Assembly (NCBI RefSeq): GCF_014805625.2
Contig: NW_023998523.1
Span: forward strand, 447,483-511,482
DNA length: 64,000 nt
Direction of reading: 5' to 3'
From: Glossina fuscipes
Taxonomy: Eukaryota > Arthropoda > Insecta > Diptera > Glossinidae
The notes under the pieces were generated by a model that worked only from the letters and a program-made list of their open reading frames with translations, was not told the origin of the DNA and did no database searches. Shown piece after piece: positions 46,691 to 60,099 of the stretch (positions within the stretch are counted from its first letter, which is position 1; every line of letters begins with the position of its first letter). Position numbers and translations under genes: made by a program.

Positions 46691-49600
46691 ATAGTGAGAG
46701 TAGCTTACACAACGAATCCTGATTATCTATCACCACAAGCTTTAGCTTAATTGTACCTATGAAACTGAACTACATTTTGTAACCGCTGTTCCAATACTAT
46801 TCTATATAATCGATCAAATTTTTGGAGAATATGTGTGAGAATTGTCGTCTGTTTTTAGCGATTATCTCACTTTCTCTCTTTGCTTGTCGTGGCCGTGCTT
46901 GCAGAGGAGTCATTACCCCTATTCAATTTATTCATATTCATATGCCACCTTTCTCTTCCAACTATTGCGGCTGTACAGATTTTAAATGATTTAAAAGTCC
47001 TAAATGAATAAAAAACTATTTTGTGGTATATAGTTACGTGAAATTCTTATATGTATTGTATGCACTTATAACAATAGCTCTCTCGTTGCTTAGCAAGCCA
47101 AAGGGAAAATTAGTAGATGACTATCCTCATCCTTTGACTATGAGCGGTAAACAAAGTTGTTTGAAATAATGTATTTTGACATTAACACTTAACTAAGACG
47201 AAGATGCTTACGGATAAACTGAATTCATTCTCAAAATATAAATTGAAGACATGAACATATGGGGTAGACAGACAATCACATTGATGACTTAATAACGTAA
47301 GCGATAAAAGCAATATAATAAAATATGATTATATTTGAATTCGCGCGACGATCATAAAATGGAAAAATTAAAAGCAATAGCGTTAATAATAAAATATTTC
47401 AACACTATCTCCCATCAAAATTTTTAACTAAAATGTTTAGCTTTTTATTTAACCTATGGCACCTGTTGCCGATAATTGTGCATACATTTACATATGTGTC
47501 TATAAAATATTTTTTATTTATCAATTTGTTTTTTTTTTTTTTTTTTTTAAAGTCACAGGTAACTGGTTTTTTTGTGTGATAATTGCACAATTAAACTTCA
47601 TATGCGTGTCGTATGTTCATTAATTAAATCCATTTGCACAAACACATACAAGTGCGAATAAATAAAACATAAAGAAATGGAAAAGAAAAGCAAAGCAAAA
47701 GGAATGCCCATATACTATATATATGTCTACTGATTGTATATAAATTCTATAAGCATTTCATTGCCGTGGGCTCAATTATTTGCTTTGAAACCATTACTTG
47801 GCAAAAATCGTTAATTTTTGTATATATTTAGTTGCTGTTATGTTACGTAGATAGAGCTAAGTGTTTTTTGCTTTTTTTTTTTTTTTTTTTGTGTTCATAT
47901 TGTTGTATATTAATTGTCTTGTTTGTAACAGCAAAGCAAAATAGCAAACAAAAACAAAATGAAAGAAGAAATGAAATAAAAAAAAAAAAAAAAAACAAAT
48001 GTGAATTATGTTTTTTAATTGTAGTTAATTTGTCTGAATTATTTTTTTAATTTCACACCATATTTCACGTCACATACGTACGTTGGGAAAGTCACTTTCG
48101 TTCTTATGCCTCGCACATATATACAAATATTATAAGAAATTTTGTAACATTTTTATTATTATTATGATTGTTTATCTCTTCTTCGCTTTAAACTTTCCAT
48201 TTCAAAATTTTATGGTTCAAAATTTTACAAGTCACAAAAAGCCCATTAAAAAATTAAATACCGCGCGTGTAATGAAAAAGTCAGTGACATTAAGTATATA
48301 TGATCAATAAGTACTAAAAGGCTATGAATAAAAAATATTAAAACTAGTTCGCTGTGGTACGACGATTACGTGGCGGCGATCAAAAAGCGGCAAGACTTTG
48401 TAAATTAGATCAAAGAAAGCTACGCCGCTTTGGTTAAAAAATAGAAAGATTATGGGATTAAGATAAAGAGTAAGTAGAGTAAAAGTACGAGGACTATGCA
48501 AATATTTTGTATAATAATTTGATCATGAGGGGACTGTGTTCCGAAAGAATATCGCGGTTATTCACCTAAGAATAAAAATATCGTGTCACAATTCGATGAA
48601 AAATTACGTCACACTCGCCATATTCTTCTCCAAATCTAGCCCTTAGCGACTATGATCTGCTTGTAAATCTCAACATAACGCTCAAGGGAAATAGATTTGA
48701 ATCAAATGATGAGATTTTTGCTGAAAGTGAAATGAATTTTAAGCGTCTTGACAAAACGTTCTATAAAGATGGCATAAAAATGTTAGGGAAGCGTTGAACT
48801 AATTGTACAGGAAAGAATGCTGAAGAGTAAAGTTGACCTTTGGAGAAGAAAATATTATTTTTCTCATTTAATCTCAGAATTTATTGAATGATGATTACTT
48901 GATTAACGTCACTTAACTATTTGTTCCAGCGCGTCTTCTAGCTTCTCTTTCAAAGTTAACCGCTTTCCCTGCTTGGCTATTTTGTCGTGTCTGTGTCCAA
49001 CCTAAAGTAAGTCAATCGTCGTTAATTTTTTGAAATTTGTTCAACGTTTCCTTTATCACAAAGTGAGTAGTTGATCGACTCCTTTTTGTTACATATATAT
49101 TTTCCATTGCTATTGAAGCGTATATTGAACGATTTAGTTTTGTAATTTCTTTGGACGAATCAGGTGTGTTTGCGAATAGTATTTTTAGATTCGAATAGGC
49201 GCCTTATAAACACAACTGAAGGCTCACTAAAGGGTCAAACTGATCTAAATCACATACATCTGCTTTCGAAGGTCTTGGTTCGTCACTTTACAAATCGAAT
49301 GACAAATGTATCGAACAACTATCCATCCATAAAAGTATAGCAAATCACTTTCGCATGCCAAACAGAGTGCACTTCAATAGAATCCTGCTAAAATAGTTTC
49401 ATTTTTGCACACACATGTAATCGCTTAACTGCGCCAGAGTGTATGTAAATTTTTTATTGAAAAAAAAAGTAGAAAAACTCAAAAGTAAATAAATAAAAAA
49501 TTGGATCGTTAATCGCACTTAACACCAATTGAACTTTATAGCGTTAAGCTAAGATTATCAACATGACAAATGTTTCTCTTGCAAGTCATGATAGGTTTTG

Positions 49601-50533
49601 ACTTTAAAGTCTCTAAATGTGATTATTATTTATGGAGAATAATTTTTTTTTTTTTTCATTTTGTTGTTGCAAAATTTTCAACTTTTTTATGTTATAATTT
49701 CAGGAAAGACCATATGTAGCACATGTGTATGTTACATATCTCAAATTTAAGATGAAGTCTTGCGAATGCACATTCTCTCTTCAAGATGAATGTATTGTGA
49801 ATGAATACAAAATGAAAGTGACTTTTGATCTTTGTACAATTTTTCTGGAATTTAATGAATTTTTTGCAATTTTTCATTTTTATTAATAGTACGATTAAAA
49901 TTTTAAACAAGGCTAAGATATCAATTTAAACTAGACAAGTCATGCTTGTATGTATTGGATAAAGCAATATTCATTCATTAATTCTGTTTGGAGCACTTTT
50001 ATTTTATTTCCTTTCTTCTTTAAAATGTTTGCCTCAGTCAAGATTTGGACGACTTTAAGACATATCCACGCTATGCGTATTTGTTCCGTTGACTTTCTTT
50101 CGGCAATTAAAATCGTTATCGGAAATTAGGATAAGGAACACATTTTTAAAATAAATTCTGCGGTTTAGCTTTAGGCTTTAACAGGCGAATGAAAACAGCG
50201 ATATAACAATCTGGGTCGCGTGACATTCTAAATGAGCGCATAAGCTTAACGCTACAGAGTTGCTTACTGATCTCTGCTGGTACCTGCAAGAATGAACTCT
50301 AGTTTAGTGAACAAATTAGCCAGAAAGACAACAACTATTCCTGTTCTTGAAGGCTGACTAGTATTACATGCTAAATGATATTAGGAGGTAAGTTTTAATA
50401 GAAAAAGGTTATCCATCTCTATGCCAATTGACGAACAATCGTTTGGCAAGCTTCCTTTCCAAGAAAAATAATAGCGTTCTTATAGGTTTTTTCTATTTTA
50501 TAACATTATTGTAAAATTTATTTTATTTATTGA
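46691..50533. other. Long non-coding stretch, no gene recognised
   Basis: Includes poly-T at 47527-47548, 47871-47890 and 49646-49657, an A-rich run at 47977-47995, and A/T-rich spacers. The 47.4-48.3 kb part looks free of transposon copies. The 48.34-49.40 kb part is unassigned. Frames are 75 codons or shorter. Confidence 0.5.
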
Positions 50534-50700
50534 ACAAGTAAGAACACAATGCTGGGTCAGAGCCCGCATAATTATGCATTTATTCATATACCTATTTTTA
50601 AAACAAGGCGTTATCGGGGAAGTGGTCGAATAAGCAGTTCGAGCCGAACAATTTTCAATAGGGTTTCTGCTGACGAGCACCGTCCCCCTAATCAATTTAT
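50534..50700 (+). mobile_element. Family A, copy 13 (5' part)
   Basis: 'ACAAGTAAGAACACAATGCT' begins the copy, followed by 'AAAACAAGGCGTTATCGGGG', 'AAGTGGTCGAATAAGCAGTT' and 'CGAACAATTTTCAATAGGGT'. The 3' half is missing. Confidence 0.65.
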
Positions 50701-53700
50701 GACTTTCTTTTAAATTCTACAGCCTTGAAAAATCTAAACTTTTTATTACGATTTTCACTACCATAAATAATTGAATAACAGTCAAATAAATCAAATATTG
50801 GATAGAGAGACTACAACATCTCCATATATATTAACTTAGATCAACTTTGAAGTTTAGGCTTTGTGTGATCTCTAATTGGCATAGTAAGTGTTGCGACCCT
50901 AATGACACATCTATCATGCCATAGCCCTCTGTAGCAGGTTGCATAAGTATGGAACGAGTAAAGTATTCAATTGAGTTGAGATAAGAACAACTCGTTTCTA
51001 ATTTTAATAAATTATGTCATGCAAATACTTTTTTTTCTATACACTAATAACTTTCATATAAATAAAATCCTTCTCATTAATGTTGTACGTGTAGTGAGAT
51101 AAATTAAACCATCATTTGACTATTTATTTACTAGTGATACATCACCAATTGGCAATACTTCGTAGTGTATAGTTAAAAGCAAAATACCTAAAACTCTCCT
51201 CTGGCAATACCAGTAAGATATAATTTAGTTTAGTTTTACATCGTAACTTGACAAAATCACTTTCTTTTCGTTCGATGAATTCTGAAATTAGTGAAAAATT
51301 TGTTGAAATTGTTAAGAAATTACATTAAAAACTGCAGAAAAGCTCTCGATTATATATAGAAATGTTTTCTTTGTGAAATAACATAAAAAAAAAACAAATA
51401 AAATTTTAGAAAATTTCTTAAGCCTAGATGAACGAACTTTGCACTACTGATATGTTTGCATATATTTGGCTGGTTAATGTTCTTAAAAGAAAAATTGGGA
51501 AAAATCGTAAGAGAAAAAAGAAGTTTTTGATTAAATTAGAATTCGTAAGTTTTCGTGTAAACGTCGCGTGTGTACGAATGTGTTATTCATTGCGAGGGTA
51601 TATCCCCTATTACAGATAAGTTAATTTCTTTACAAGATAAAAGAGAAAATCGAAATTAAAGTTCCCATAAGTTTTCCTTTTTTAATGTAAAATAAGAAAT
51701 TATTTTAACAAAACTATAGCAAGTGGAGGAAATTACGCTTATATATCTCCAGTTCCCTTAACCTTAATGATAAAAATTTTGCGATAAAGTTCGTCTCTCT
51801 GGGTAATGGAACAACATTTTAAATCATTTCGTGTCCGTTTGTGTAATGGGCGTAACAAAGTTGGACATTTATTTGGCCGTTTATCCAAGGTGAGTAGGTA
51901 TTATTATATGTTTGCTTTATTTGTGAATCATTTTATAACAAATTATTTGTTTATATGCGAAATGTGAAAACGTTTACTATTCAATGTAGAATGAATTTTA
52001 GAAGATTCTGCTGATCCACTAGTCGAAACAGATTGCTATTCGCATTTATTTAAATTTTTCTTAGTTAGAGGTATGTTTGTGAGCAGAAGATGTCCCTTTT
52101 GTAAGTTTTTGGGGTTTTTAGTTTTTCTTTTAGTTTGTTTTATCACCGTCAAAATACTGTCATTTTAAAATACCATCTATGATGTTATGCTGTTTCAAAT
52201 TGACAATGCAAGCAAAGGGATGAAAACAAGAAGATAAATTGGCGTTCTTTGTAACATAATACGACGTTCAAGCTTTGTAGCATGATCAAAATAGCGTTTT
52301 GGATTACGAAATCTGATATTGTCACGGATGCTATAAGGCTAGTCGTGCTTAAATGTTGTTGTTAGCCTATGGGTTTGAACAGGGGCACTTATGTACTTGT
52401 TTTATTTCGCCATAGCAGACCAAAAAAAAGAGGAACCAAAACACATTTTTGATATTTTTGACATATTGGAGAAGTCGTATTGCTAGCGCTGCCAGCGACG
52501 CTAATGGGGATTTATATTCCTAGTACTGAGATTCGGCAGTTAAATGTAAGACGTAAACGGCATTTTTGAATTACAAGAATTTTATGCTGTTTTTGACATA
52601 GATGAGAAAATAAATCGAGTTTTGGTGCTTCTGGGGTATATTTCTGGAATTATTTGGAAAATTTAATATGCTTTCGAGGCATATCTTGGCTGATGGCGTT
52701 ATGTCCGTTAACCGTTATTGGAAGCCTGTATATCAGGAAACAACGACTCTAATCAAGTTTGGTGTATAAATTCCTTATTTTCTAATATTAATGGCAAACA
52801 ATGATGATGACCTTGTTAAGGACAATTGAATTTGTTATTATCTTTTGAAAAGATTCTGATACCCTACAAACCCGTAACTAGATCTATGTAATACGTAGCA
52901 ACGTGAGTGTTACAATGAAGTCAATAGACTCACTGCACAGTTGCAATTATAGTAATAAAATGTGAAGTACATGTAAATTTTTATATTTATATATATGTAT
53001 ATAAAAGTATTTCCTTTTGAAACCTGATTTTTTGACCCAATTTCTCCTTTTTCTTTATGGAGCGATAATCAAATCATTACATCATTTTTATAGGCGCGTT
53101 AATAATACTTTAAATGAAAAATGCAGGAAAAAAGAGTAAAAAAAAAAAAAAAAAAAAAAACAAGAACACAAGTAGCCTTCAATATGCATAACGTTTACAT
53201 GTAAACTATTTTCCAGCGGCACATACACAATATGCCTTCGCTTAACTCTAACAAATATGCGAACTAATAAAATATTGATCAACATTAAAACAAAGTTTAA
53301 TAGTGAACCGTAGCCGTGGCAAAACAATAAAAAAAGCAAAAAAAAAAAACTAATTTATGATAATGAAAGCATATTTTCTTGAAAAAAAAAAAAAAAAACC
53401 CGCAATCGTGGATTATCCTGTAGGCCATTATACTGCAAGAAATTAAAAAAACGGAATTTACTTGTTGTCGTTATTCATGCATGTGCACACACCTACGGAA
53501 ATTATCAGAGCGGTGGTAGTTCAGTAAAAACGGGGGAAACTTTTCTCATTTAAAGTAATTCTTGATTGTGTAAATCTAGATCCCAGCCACGAATTTAACG
53601 GGTCGATTGCATATATTGTAATTCTTCGAAGACATCATTAGATGTTTCGTTAGAGCACAAGATTTTAGTATGGTAGCAAAGAAAAGAGCTGACGATTAAG

Positions 53701-54919
53701 CTTAATTGGGCTGATTTTTCTTTTGAAATGTGGATCACGACCCGAAATAATGGTTGCGCAATTTGAAAATGATGCACGTTCCGATCAACTTCACTTTGAA
53801 ATTGAAGAATTTTTTAGAATTTCAATTCAGCCTGATACAATGATGATTTTTTATTGTCACATATGTATCTACATACACATATATATTGTGGTAGAAAATT
53901 CAAATTCACTTGACGTTTATCGCATTTTTGAAAATTTTTGTTTTCTTTTTAAGCACCTTTTTGCTTGTTTCTACTACGGCTTGAAAATTTTCTTAACGGT
54001 ATATTGTTCTGAAATATATAAATGTACGTATGTCTATATTCACTTATCATCGTTGTATTGTCTTTCACAGAAAAGAGTGTGAAACTGTGTCAGTAATCTC
54101 AAGTAGTGTTTTGTCCGCTCTTGCTTCACTTTTGAATTGCTTTGAAAGTGATACGCACTGTTAGACGTTATTGGCAGGAATGCGTTTAGAATTGTTGATG
54201 CCTTCTTAACTGATTATTCTCAATTTTTTCAATTTTATTATTGTTAGTTATATGGCTTGAAGCCATTGAGTTGGCATTATATGGGTGTTGTTATATGTTA
54301 TATGTTATACGTTACTAATATTGTTTAGTAAGTATGAGTATAACGCCATGCACTTCAAGTGTGCACCACATCTATTTTAGATTATTTATAAGGTTCCAAT
54401 AGCCATGCTTAGATTTATAAATTAAACACCTTTAGTAAACGGGTCAGTAGCAAACAAAATAAATGGAAATGATGTTAAACGTTGCTCATAGCTTGAGAAT
54501 AAATTCATGTAATAACAGCATTATTTATGTTCTTTAAGTTAGAATCAATCATAACCAGATCAGACCTTTATGAATTTTGTTTGCTAACTATAGGAAAGGG
54601 CTGGTAAATGAATTTATTTGCTTTTAACGGGCTTTTTAGATAAGTCATGACTTCACATTTGCAAGTTTTGCGAAAGGGAGGAAACAATTGAAGACCACGC
54701 TAAAACGAGTCTTTTATACCTTCTATTATTATTATATTTTTCAAATTAGGAAACAATAGAATCTGACTTCCTTCACTATGACATACACAGCTTTTTTTAT
54801 TGAGGAACACTTGACGATTGATCCAGAGAGCTTTTTCATCTTCAGATTAATGTTTCAAATTCGAAGAGCTATTGGAAAGTACATTGCGTTCAATGCGTAT
54901 TTGCAGTTCGAGTTCGTAT
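50701..54919. other. Long non-coding stretch, no gene recognised
   Basis: AT-rich sequence with poly-A at 53127-53160, 53338-53350 and 53381-53399. The longest frame (119 codons, 53723-54082, +) crosses a TA/CA-rich segment and has no domain. A tandem 'GTTATAT' run lies at about 54289-54312. Confidence 0.5.
53127..53160. repeat. Poly-A tract
   Basis: A-rich run ending in more than 20 uninterrupted A bases. The Phe-rich frame on the - strand is a by-product. Confidence 0.95.
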
Positions 54920-55115
54920 GAGCAGCGGAGTAGGTAATACCCGCGACGAGTAAGTGCTCGTGGGTTCAAATCTCCATAGTTCACTTCGGTTGTAGCCATA
55001 GACAGTACACGTCCACTAGACAGTAGCCACCAGCTCCCTATTTCTTCCTGCCTTTTCTCTTTCTTTATTTGTTTCTGACCGTCATCGCGTTACGCGAATA
55101 AAGGACGTCCCCTAC
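54920..55115 (+). mobile_element. SINE, family B copy 4 (most complete)
   Basis: The head reads 'GCAGCGGAGTAGGTAATACC', then 'CGCGACGAGTAAGTGCTCG' and the B-box GTGGGTTCAAATCTC (54960-54974). 'TTCACTTCGGTTGTAGCC' and 'GTCCACTAGACAGTAGCCAC' follow, then a CT-rich link, and the tail is 'TTTCTGACCGTCATCGCG' and 'TTACGCGAATAAAGGACGTC'. It aligns block by block with the copies at 7.6 and 43.6 kb. GGAGTAGGTAATACC may be a decayed A-box. Length is about 195 bases. Confidence 0.75.
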
Positions 55116-55483
55116 TTTTATATTTTAATGCCTTCAGTCGCTGGCATCCTAAACCGGATAAAGCAAGTTTAACAAGTACTAAAAGAAAAAGTGGAGGAAA
55201 AATCTATGAATGAATAAAAAGATAGATAGAAATAGATTCTTTCTCTCATTCTTAAATCAAATCGAAACGGGATTGAGAGCAGATCAAGCTAAATTAGAGA
55301 ATTAGTAGGGTGGGTGGGAACGATGTGTGTTGAATTTCTGGTGAAGAACTCTCCAAGGGCACTAAGGCAGGGCGAAAAGGTGCATAACCACGATGTAAAA
55401 ACCACACATGTGGCAGCTCCAAGACTAACTTCGAACAGCAATCGACAAAATAACTCTTATGTAAGATAACGAAGAACAATTTA

Positions 55484-55608
55484 TATATTTTTATGAATAT
55501 GCGCTCGTAAGATGTCACACTCGGCTAATCAGAACTTTTATAAAAAATAACGGGAGCAAGGAATTTTCATATATTCTTATGAATATGCGCTCACAAGATA
55601 TCACACTC
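55484..55608 (+). repeat. 39-base direct repeat, two copies, 86-base offset
   Basis: The first copy is at 55484-55522 and the second at 55570-55608. They share 'TTATGAATATGCGCTC' and 'TCACACTC' and differ at 4 of 39 positions. The 47 bases between them are not obviously repeated. This may be a short tandem duplication of a larger unit or two elements of unknown type. Confidence 0.8.
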
Positions 55609-57639
55609 TGACAAAAGGGCGCAATTGAGTGTTACAGCTACTGCTGGAGTTGGGCTGCTGTGAATGAAAATCGCCGAAGGAAGCATCTAATGAGCTTGGC
55701 AAAAAAATGGCAAACGAAGAACACAAGACACAAATCTTTAACCTTACGAAAGATAAAACTATACGAGAAGAAATTCACTATAACGGGAACAAATTTGTTG
55801 CCAAATCTTTTCTTTATCAGTCAAACCCAGATGGATGTGATCAATTTGAAAACAATAGTAAGAGAAAAGTGATAGTTCTTTCTCTTCTTTTTCTCCAATC
55901 TATTGTGAGAATTTCTGCCCTAAGCCTATAAAATATTTATTACCATCCAGCTCGTAGCCTTCATAATAATTCATGTGAGGTAGAATTCTAAATTATGTTA
56001 CTTACATGTCTTGTGTTTGTTACACTTAAAACTCTGTAATAGGTTACATTTCGGTACAAATTTTAATCAACTTTACCTGCAAGGTATCTAAGATTCAATT
56101 TAAGACTAATCTACAGTTTTCTTCTTATTTTTAATGAAGTATTTTGTTGTAGTTGCAATTTTTTTTTCATTTTTGGGTCACACGATGTTCTTTAATTAAA
56201 TGACCCGTTTTTTCCGTCAATCAGTCAGTCAGTTATAACAAGTTCCTTGTATGTTCTGCATATATATCGGTGCAGTGTATTAATCTCATTACATACTAGT
56301 ACATATATGTGAAAATACACAGGATTACATATGAAAAACTATGATCAATTTAATGAGAAAACTGCCGAAAAAAAAAAAATAAAAGAAAAAAATAAAAGTC
56401 AGGTAAAAAACTTAACAATATTTCGTCAAAAACCCCAAACATGCAATCAATGATTTTACTTATTCAGCCGGTAACTATGAATGTTTTGTTTTGTTGGTTG
56501 TGGTGAGTAGCTTGTTTTGTTCTCTCATTGTTTGCCTATTGTCTATCGGTTTGTCCGTCTATCCGCCCCACTAACTGTCTGCCTACAGGTGCTTCTTGCT
56601 GATCGATATGTATGTATGTATATATATATATATGTATGTATGTATGAATGTATATATGCATATATATAAATATACGTGCACTGACAATATTACACCATTA
56701 TATGCGCGCATATGTGTCATTTTTGAAGTAGTAACTAAGTTGAATTCTCATGCCAATCAATACCAAAAAAAAAAAAAAGAAGAAAAACAACAAAAATATA
56801 TATATATTTATAAAAGAAAAATCGCATCCATTGAAAGGCAATAATTTAAAATAAATCCAAAAATGTATTAGAAATTCTTGATTAGCTCGTACAATGATTG
56901 TTATAGGTATGACTGCAGCTAGTCAGTAAATAGTCAATGTTCAGTCAGAGCCGCTTTACGAAACAATCTAATTTTATATTTGACAAATGTCAACAAAATT
57001 CTTTCATCATTTAAAGACAAAAGGTGCCCGTCAATAGTCCTTTGTGTTCGCAATCTGTAATTTCACATCAATACCGATTTATAAGTGAATGTGAGTTCAT
57101 AAAATAAGCATTTTTTTATACGTTTTATTAATTAATAAAAGTCTACCTAATGATGTGTCTTGCAACGTTCAGGAAGAAGTCCAAGAAATAACAATATCCA
57201 GAGTAATCGATAACGTTATAGTTGATTTATATTAAAAGTTGCATACGTTCGCATCTTTTTTTTTTAAGCATGCCGACCTCTTCCTATAAAACAGCTGTGT
57301 TTCGAGCCGCAGAATAGCTGGTTTCTTATTTATATTTTACTTAAATCATACATACATATATTATATATTATATAACAGAAAAACGGGGATTAATTTGACG
57401 CGGGCCGCCTCTATAGAATGTTTAGGGAAGAATCGCAATTCGAATGGTCACGTCCAAGGCAGAAAAGATTTTTTTTCTTTTTTTCAAATGTAGAAAGTCC
57501 ATAATAAAACAAATTTCCCTTTCTGAAAAATTTATAGTCATATAGTATACCTTATGTAAAAATATAACCAGACATTATGAAAATCTTTGATTTTGTTCTT
57601 CAAAAGACTGGATGTCAACAGCAGAGGAATGCGGTAAAA
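55609..57639. other. Non-coding stretch, no gene recognised
   Basis: Holds A-rich runs at 56368-56392 and 56764-56795, a TATG/TA repeat near 56607-56668 and a T-run at 57257-57266. Frames are 82 codons or shorter, without domains. Confidence 0.5.
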
Positions 57640-58250
57640 ATGAAAATTCTTACTTATTTCCTCTTTTCATTCAATTATTGGTCTTTCTCTTTCTTCTCTC
57701 TATCTCTCTTTATTATCTTTCTTACCAGATTTTTATTACTTTTTTTAAAATACGTTTTTGTACTTGTTTTTTTCCTTAGCGCACATCTCCCTATTTCCTA
57801 CTTGCCTACATAATACCTACCTTTTCCTTTATCCGTTACTTATCATCTTAGCATCATTTTTTTCTGCTCTAGCAACTTCTTATCTCCCCTTCGTCGTGTT
57901 CCTGCTTTCTTATCCTTCTACTTTCCTATTCTCTCCTCTATGCAAGATTATTCCAAGACCACCTACTTAATCTTACTTTCCTATTTTTACATTCAAATCT
58001 CCTTAATACTTAGCCTTTACTCACTATTCCCCTTATAAGCCGACTTCTTAATTCAAAACTCTTGATCCTCTTAGCTCCACAGGCTACTGTTCTATGATCA
58101 CGTATCCTTCCTTTATTTACTTTTATATTTCGCATTTCCCTCAACTATTAACTGCTTACTCTTCTAGCCATTACTCTGTCTATTCCATATCGATCTGTTT
58201 TCTTCTAAAACTCTTCCGATTACTAAAGTTTTTCTCAAAAGTTTGAATTA
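57640..58250. repeat. Pyrimidine-rich, strand-asymmetric block
   Basis: Counting by row, 45 of 60 bases at 57841-57900, 45 of 60 at 57901-57960 and 43 of 60 at 57961-58020 are C or T on the + strand, and G is scarce (6, 3 and 1). Short words such as CTTACTTTCCTATT, TCTCCTC and TTATCC recur without a clean period. It may be a much-diverged CT-rich minisatellite. The two frames inside (57577-57813, 57758-57970) are Phe/Leu/Ser-rich as a consequence. Confidence 0.75.
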
Positions 58251-60099
58251 CTTTTAACAGCACTTCAAAAGGATCGCTTTGTTCTATCGGCGATGTGAGA
58301 GTATATCAGGTTCCTTGAAGACCGTATATAGTTTTCTTACTTGTTTTACTTTAAATGTTTATGTGGACGGAATGTGTGTGTCAAAGGTATTTTTTTTTTA
58401 TTTATTTATTTATAGATATGTTTTACTAGAGTCAAAATCGTGTTTACTCTCGAGCAACTTTGTTAAGAAGAATTTTTCAAAAATCTTAACCTTTGTTATG
58501 TTCATCAAAGTAGGTTTTTTTAACGGAGGCATGTGTAAAGGTATGAAATAAGTTTCTTCTTCAAATAATGTTCAATAAATGTAAGCCAAACGTAACAAAT
58601 ATTTTCATTTTGTTTATATGACAAGACACACAAGATAGAGAGACGCAAAATATATGCAAAAAGAAAAAAGAAAAAAAGCAAAAAAAATCGCGCTTTCTTA
58701 TTCGTTTTCAATTTTTCTACTTCTGCTCATAAAAATATTCAAATGTATATAATTTGAGATTTTTTTCATTCGCAAGAACCGAAAGCGTAGTATAAAGGTA
58801 TTAAGGCATCGCCTTCATTCGGTAGATAATTCTAGTGATTTTTATGGACAATTTTACAACATATAATACACAATGCCACAAACATCAAGCAAGCATTTTA
58901 ATAATAATGCCCTTAAGTAATGCATTCTCGCATACCACGAGTGGCCATCAAGGCATAACTAGTTACCTTTTTTTTTTTTTTTTGCGAAATTAATATAAGC
59001 AAATGCATAGGGCTTTTTTTTTCGTGTCCTACCGCTCTTAGAAATAAATATGTAACCGTCAACAGTTAATAATAAGTTTTTAAGGCGAAAATATTGATAT
59101 ATGTGTTGCTGGCTGTGGTGTTGTTTCGAAGATCATTCAAAATCATTAATCAGTGCGATACATGGCAGATAGCTTTCGTGTTTTCTTTTTCTAGGCTTTT
59201 GGGCTATGAAAGTGCAAATGCGCATGCACATGCGATGTGACATGCATATATGTATATATATTTGTATACGTGCTTTTGCTATATGTGTAGGTCATATATG
59301 TTTAGCTATATTACCTAATTCATTTCTAGAGAAAACATTAAACACGTGATGATGTTTTTGCCACAAACTGTGTTTTGTCGGTTAGTGTTGATGTTTGTTA
59401 TTGCTGCTTGTGCTGCTTCTGCTGCTAATGAAGTTGGCAATGATGATGAGTGAGTAATTTGTGATTTGACTTTGTTTCCTTGCTGCCTGCCTGCCTGACT
59501 GACTGGCTGTTTGCCTCACAGACCACAGACTTCAATGCATGCAAATTAACAAACGGGGGGGAAAAAAAAATAACGAAAAATAAAAAAAAATAAAAATCTA
59601 AAACACATTTCAGCACATCAGCTCTTAATGTTCATTAACCGTGCTATTGCCTATACTACAGACGTGATGTTTACAATGAACTTAACGCTGGTTGGTGTGG
59701 CATTTATTGTCATGTGCACGAGTATTGATTAGTTTTTGTTAGCTTGTTCGCCTCATACACAAACGAGCAAGAATTTTAAATTCAGCTCTGCCCGAATCTA
59801 TTAGCGCCTATCGCTGGTATGCGAACGATATCGGGTAGTAAAACAGATTGAGTAGCACTTTGCTCGTTACATTAAAAGTATTAATAAATAAAATGTGCAA
59901 AGCTATCTCTAATTTTTTGTTTATATACAATTTTTTTTTTTTTAGAGATTTATATGATGTACAGCAAAGACGAACACTATCAACTCAAAAAGTTTCAAAT
60001 AGTCTTAAAATCGTAAATTATTACATCAATCAATAAATTCTCAGTCAGACACATATATGACCATATTACTGACAGACAGACTCATATGATTCCTGGATA
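58251..60099. other. Simple-sequence-rich stretch, no gene recognised
   Basis: Holds poly-T at 58969-58983, an imperfect CTGC/CTGA repeat at 59481-59510, CTG-type units near 59405-59425, a G-run at 59555-59560 and A-rich runs to 59597. It looks free of family A and B copies. Confidence 0.45.

Noticed and set aside
53723..54082. 119-codon open frame
   Set aside because: It crosses TA/CA-rich simple sequence, has no recognisable domain, and has no visible splice or promoter context.
54959..54974. True tRNA gene at the GGTTCAAATC motif
   Set aside because: A cloverleaf with matched acceptor and D arms cannot be drawn, and the motif recurs in three other places with the same downstream body, so it is a SINE head.
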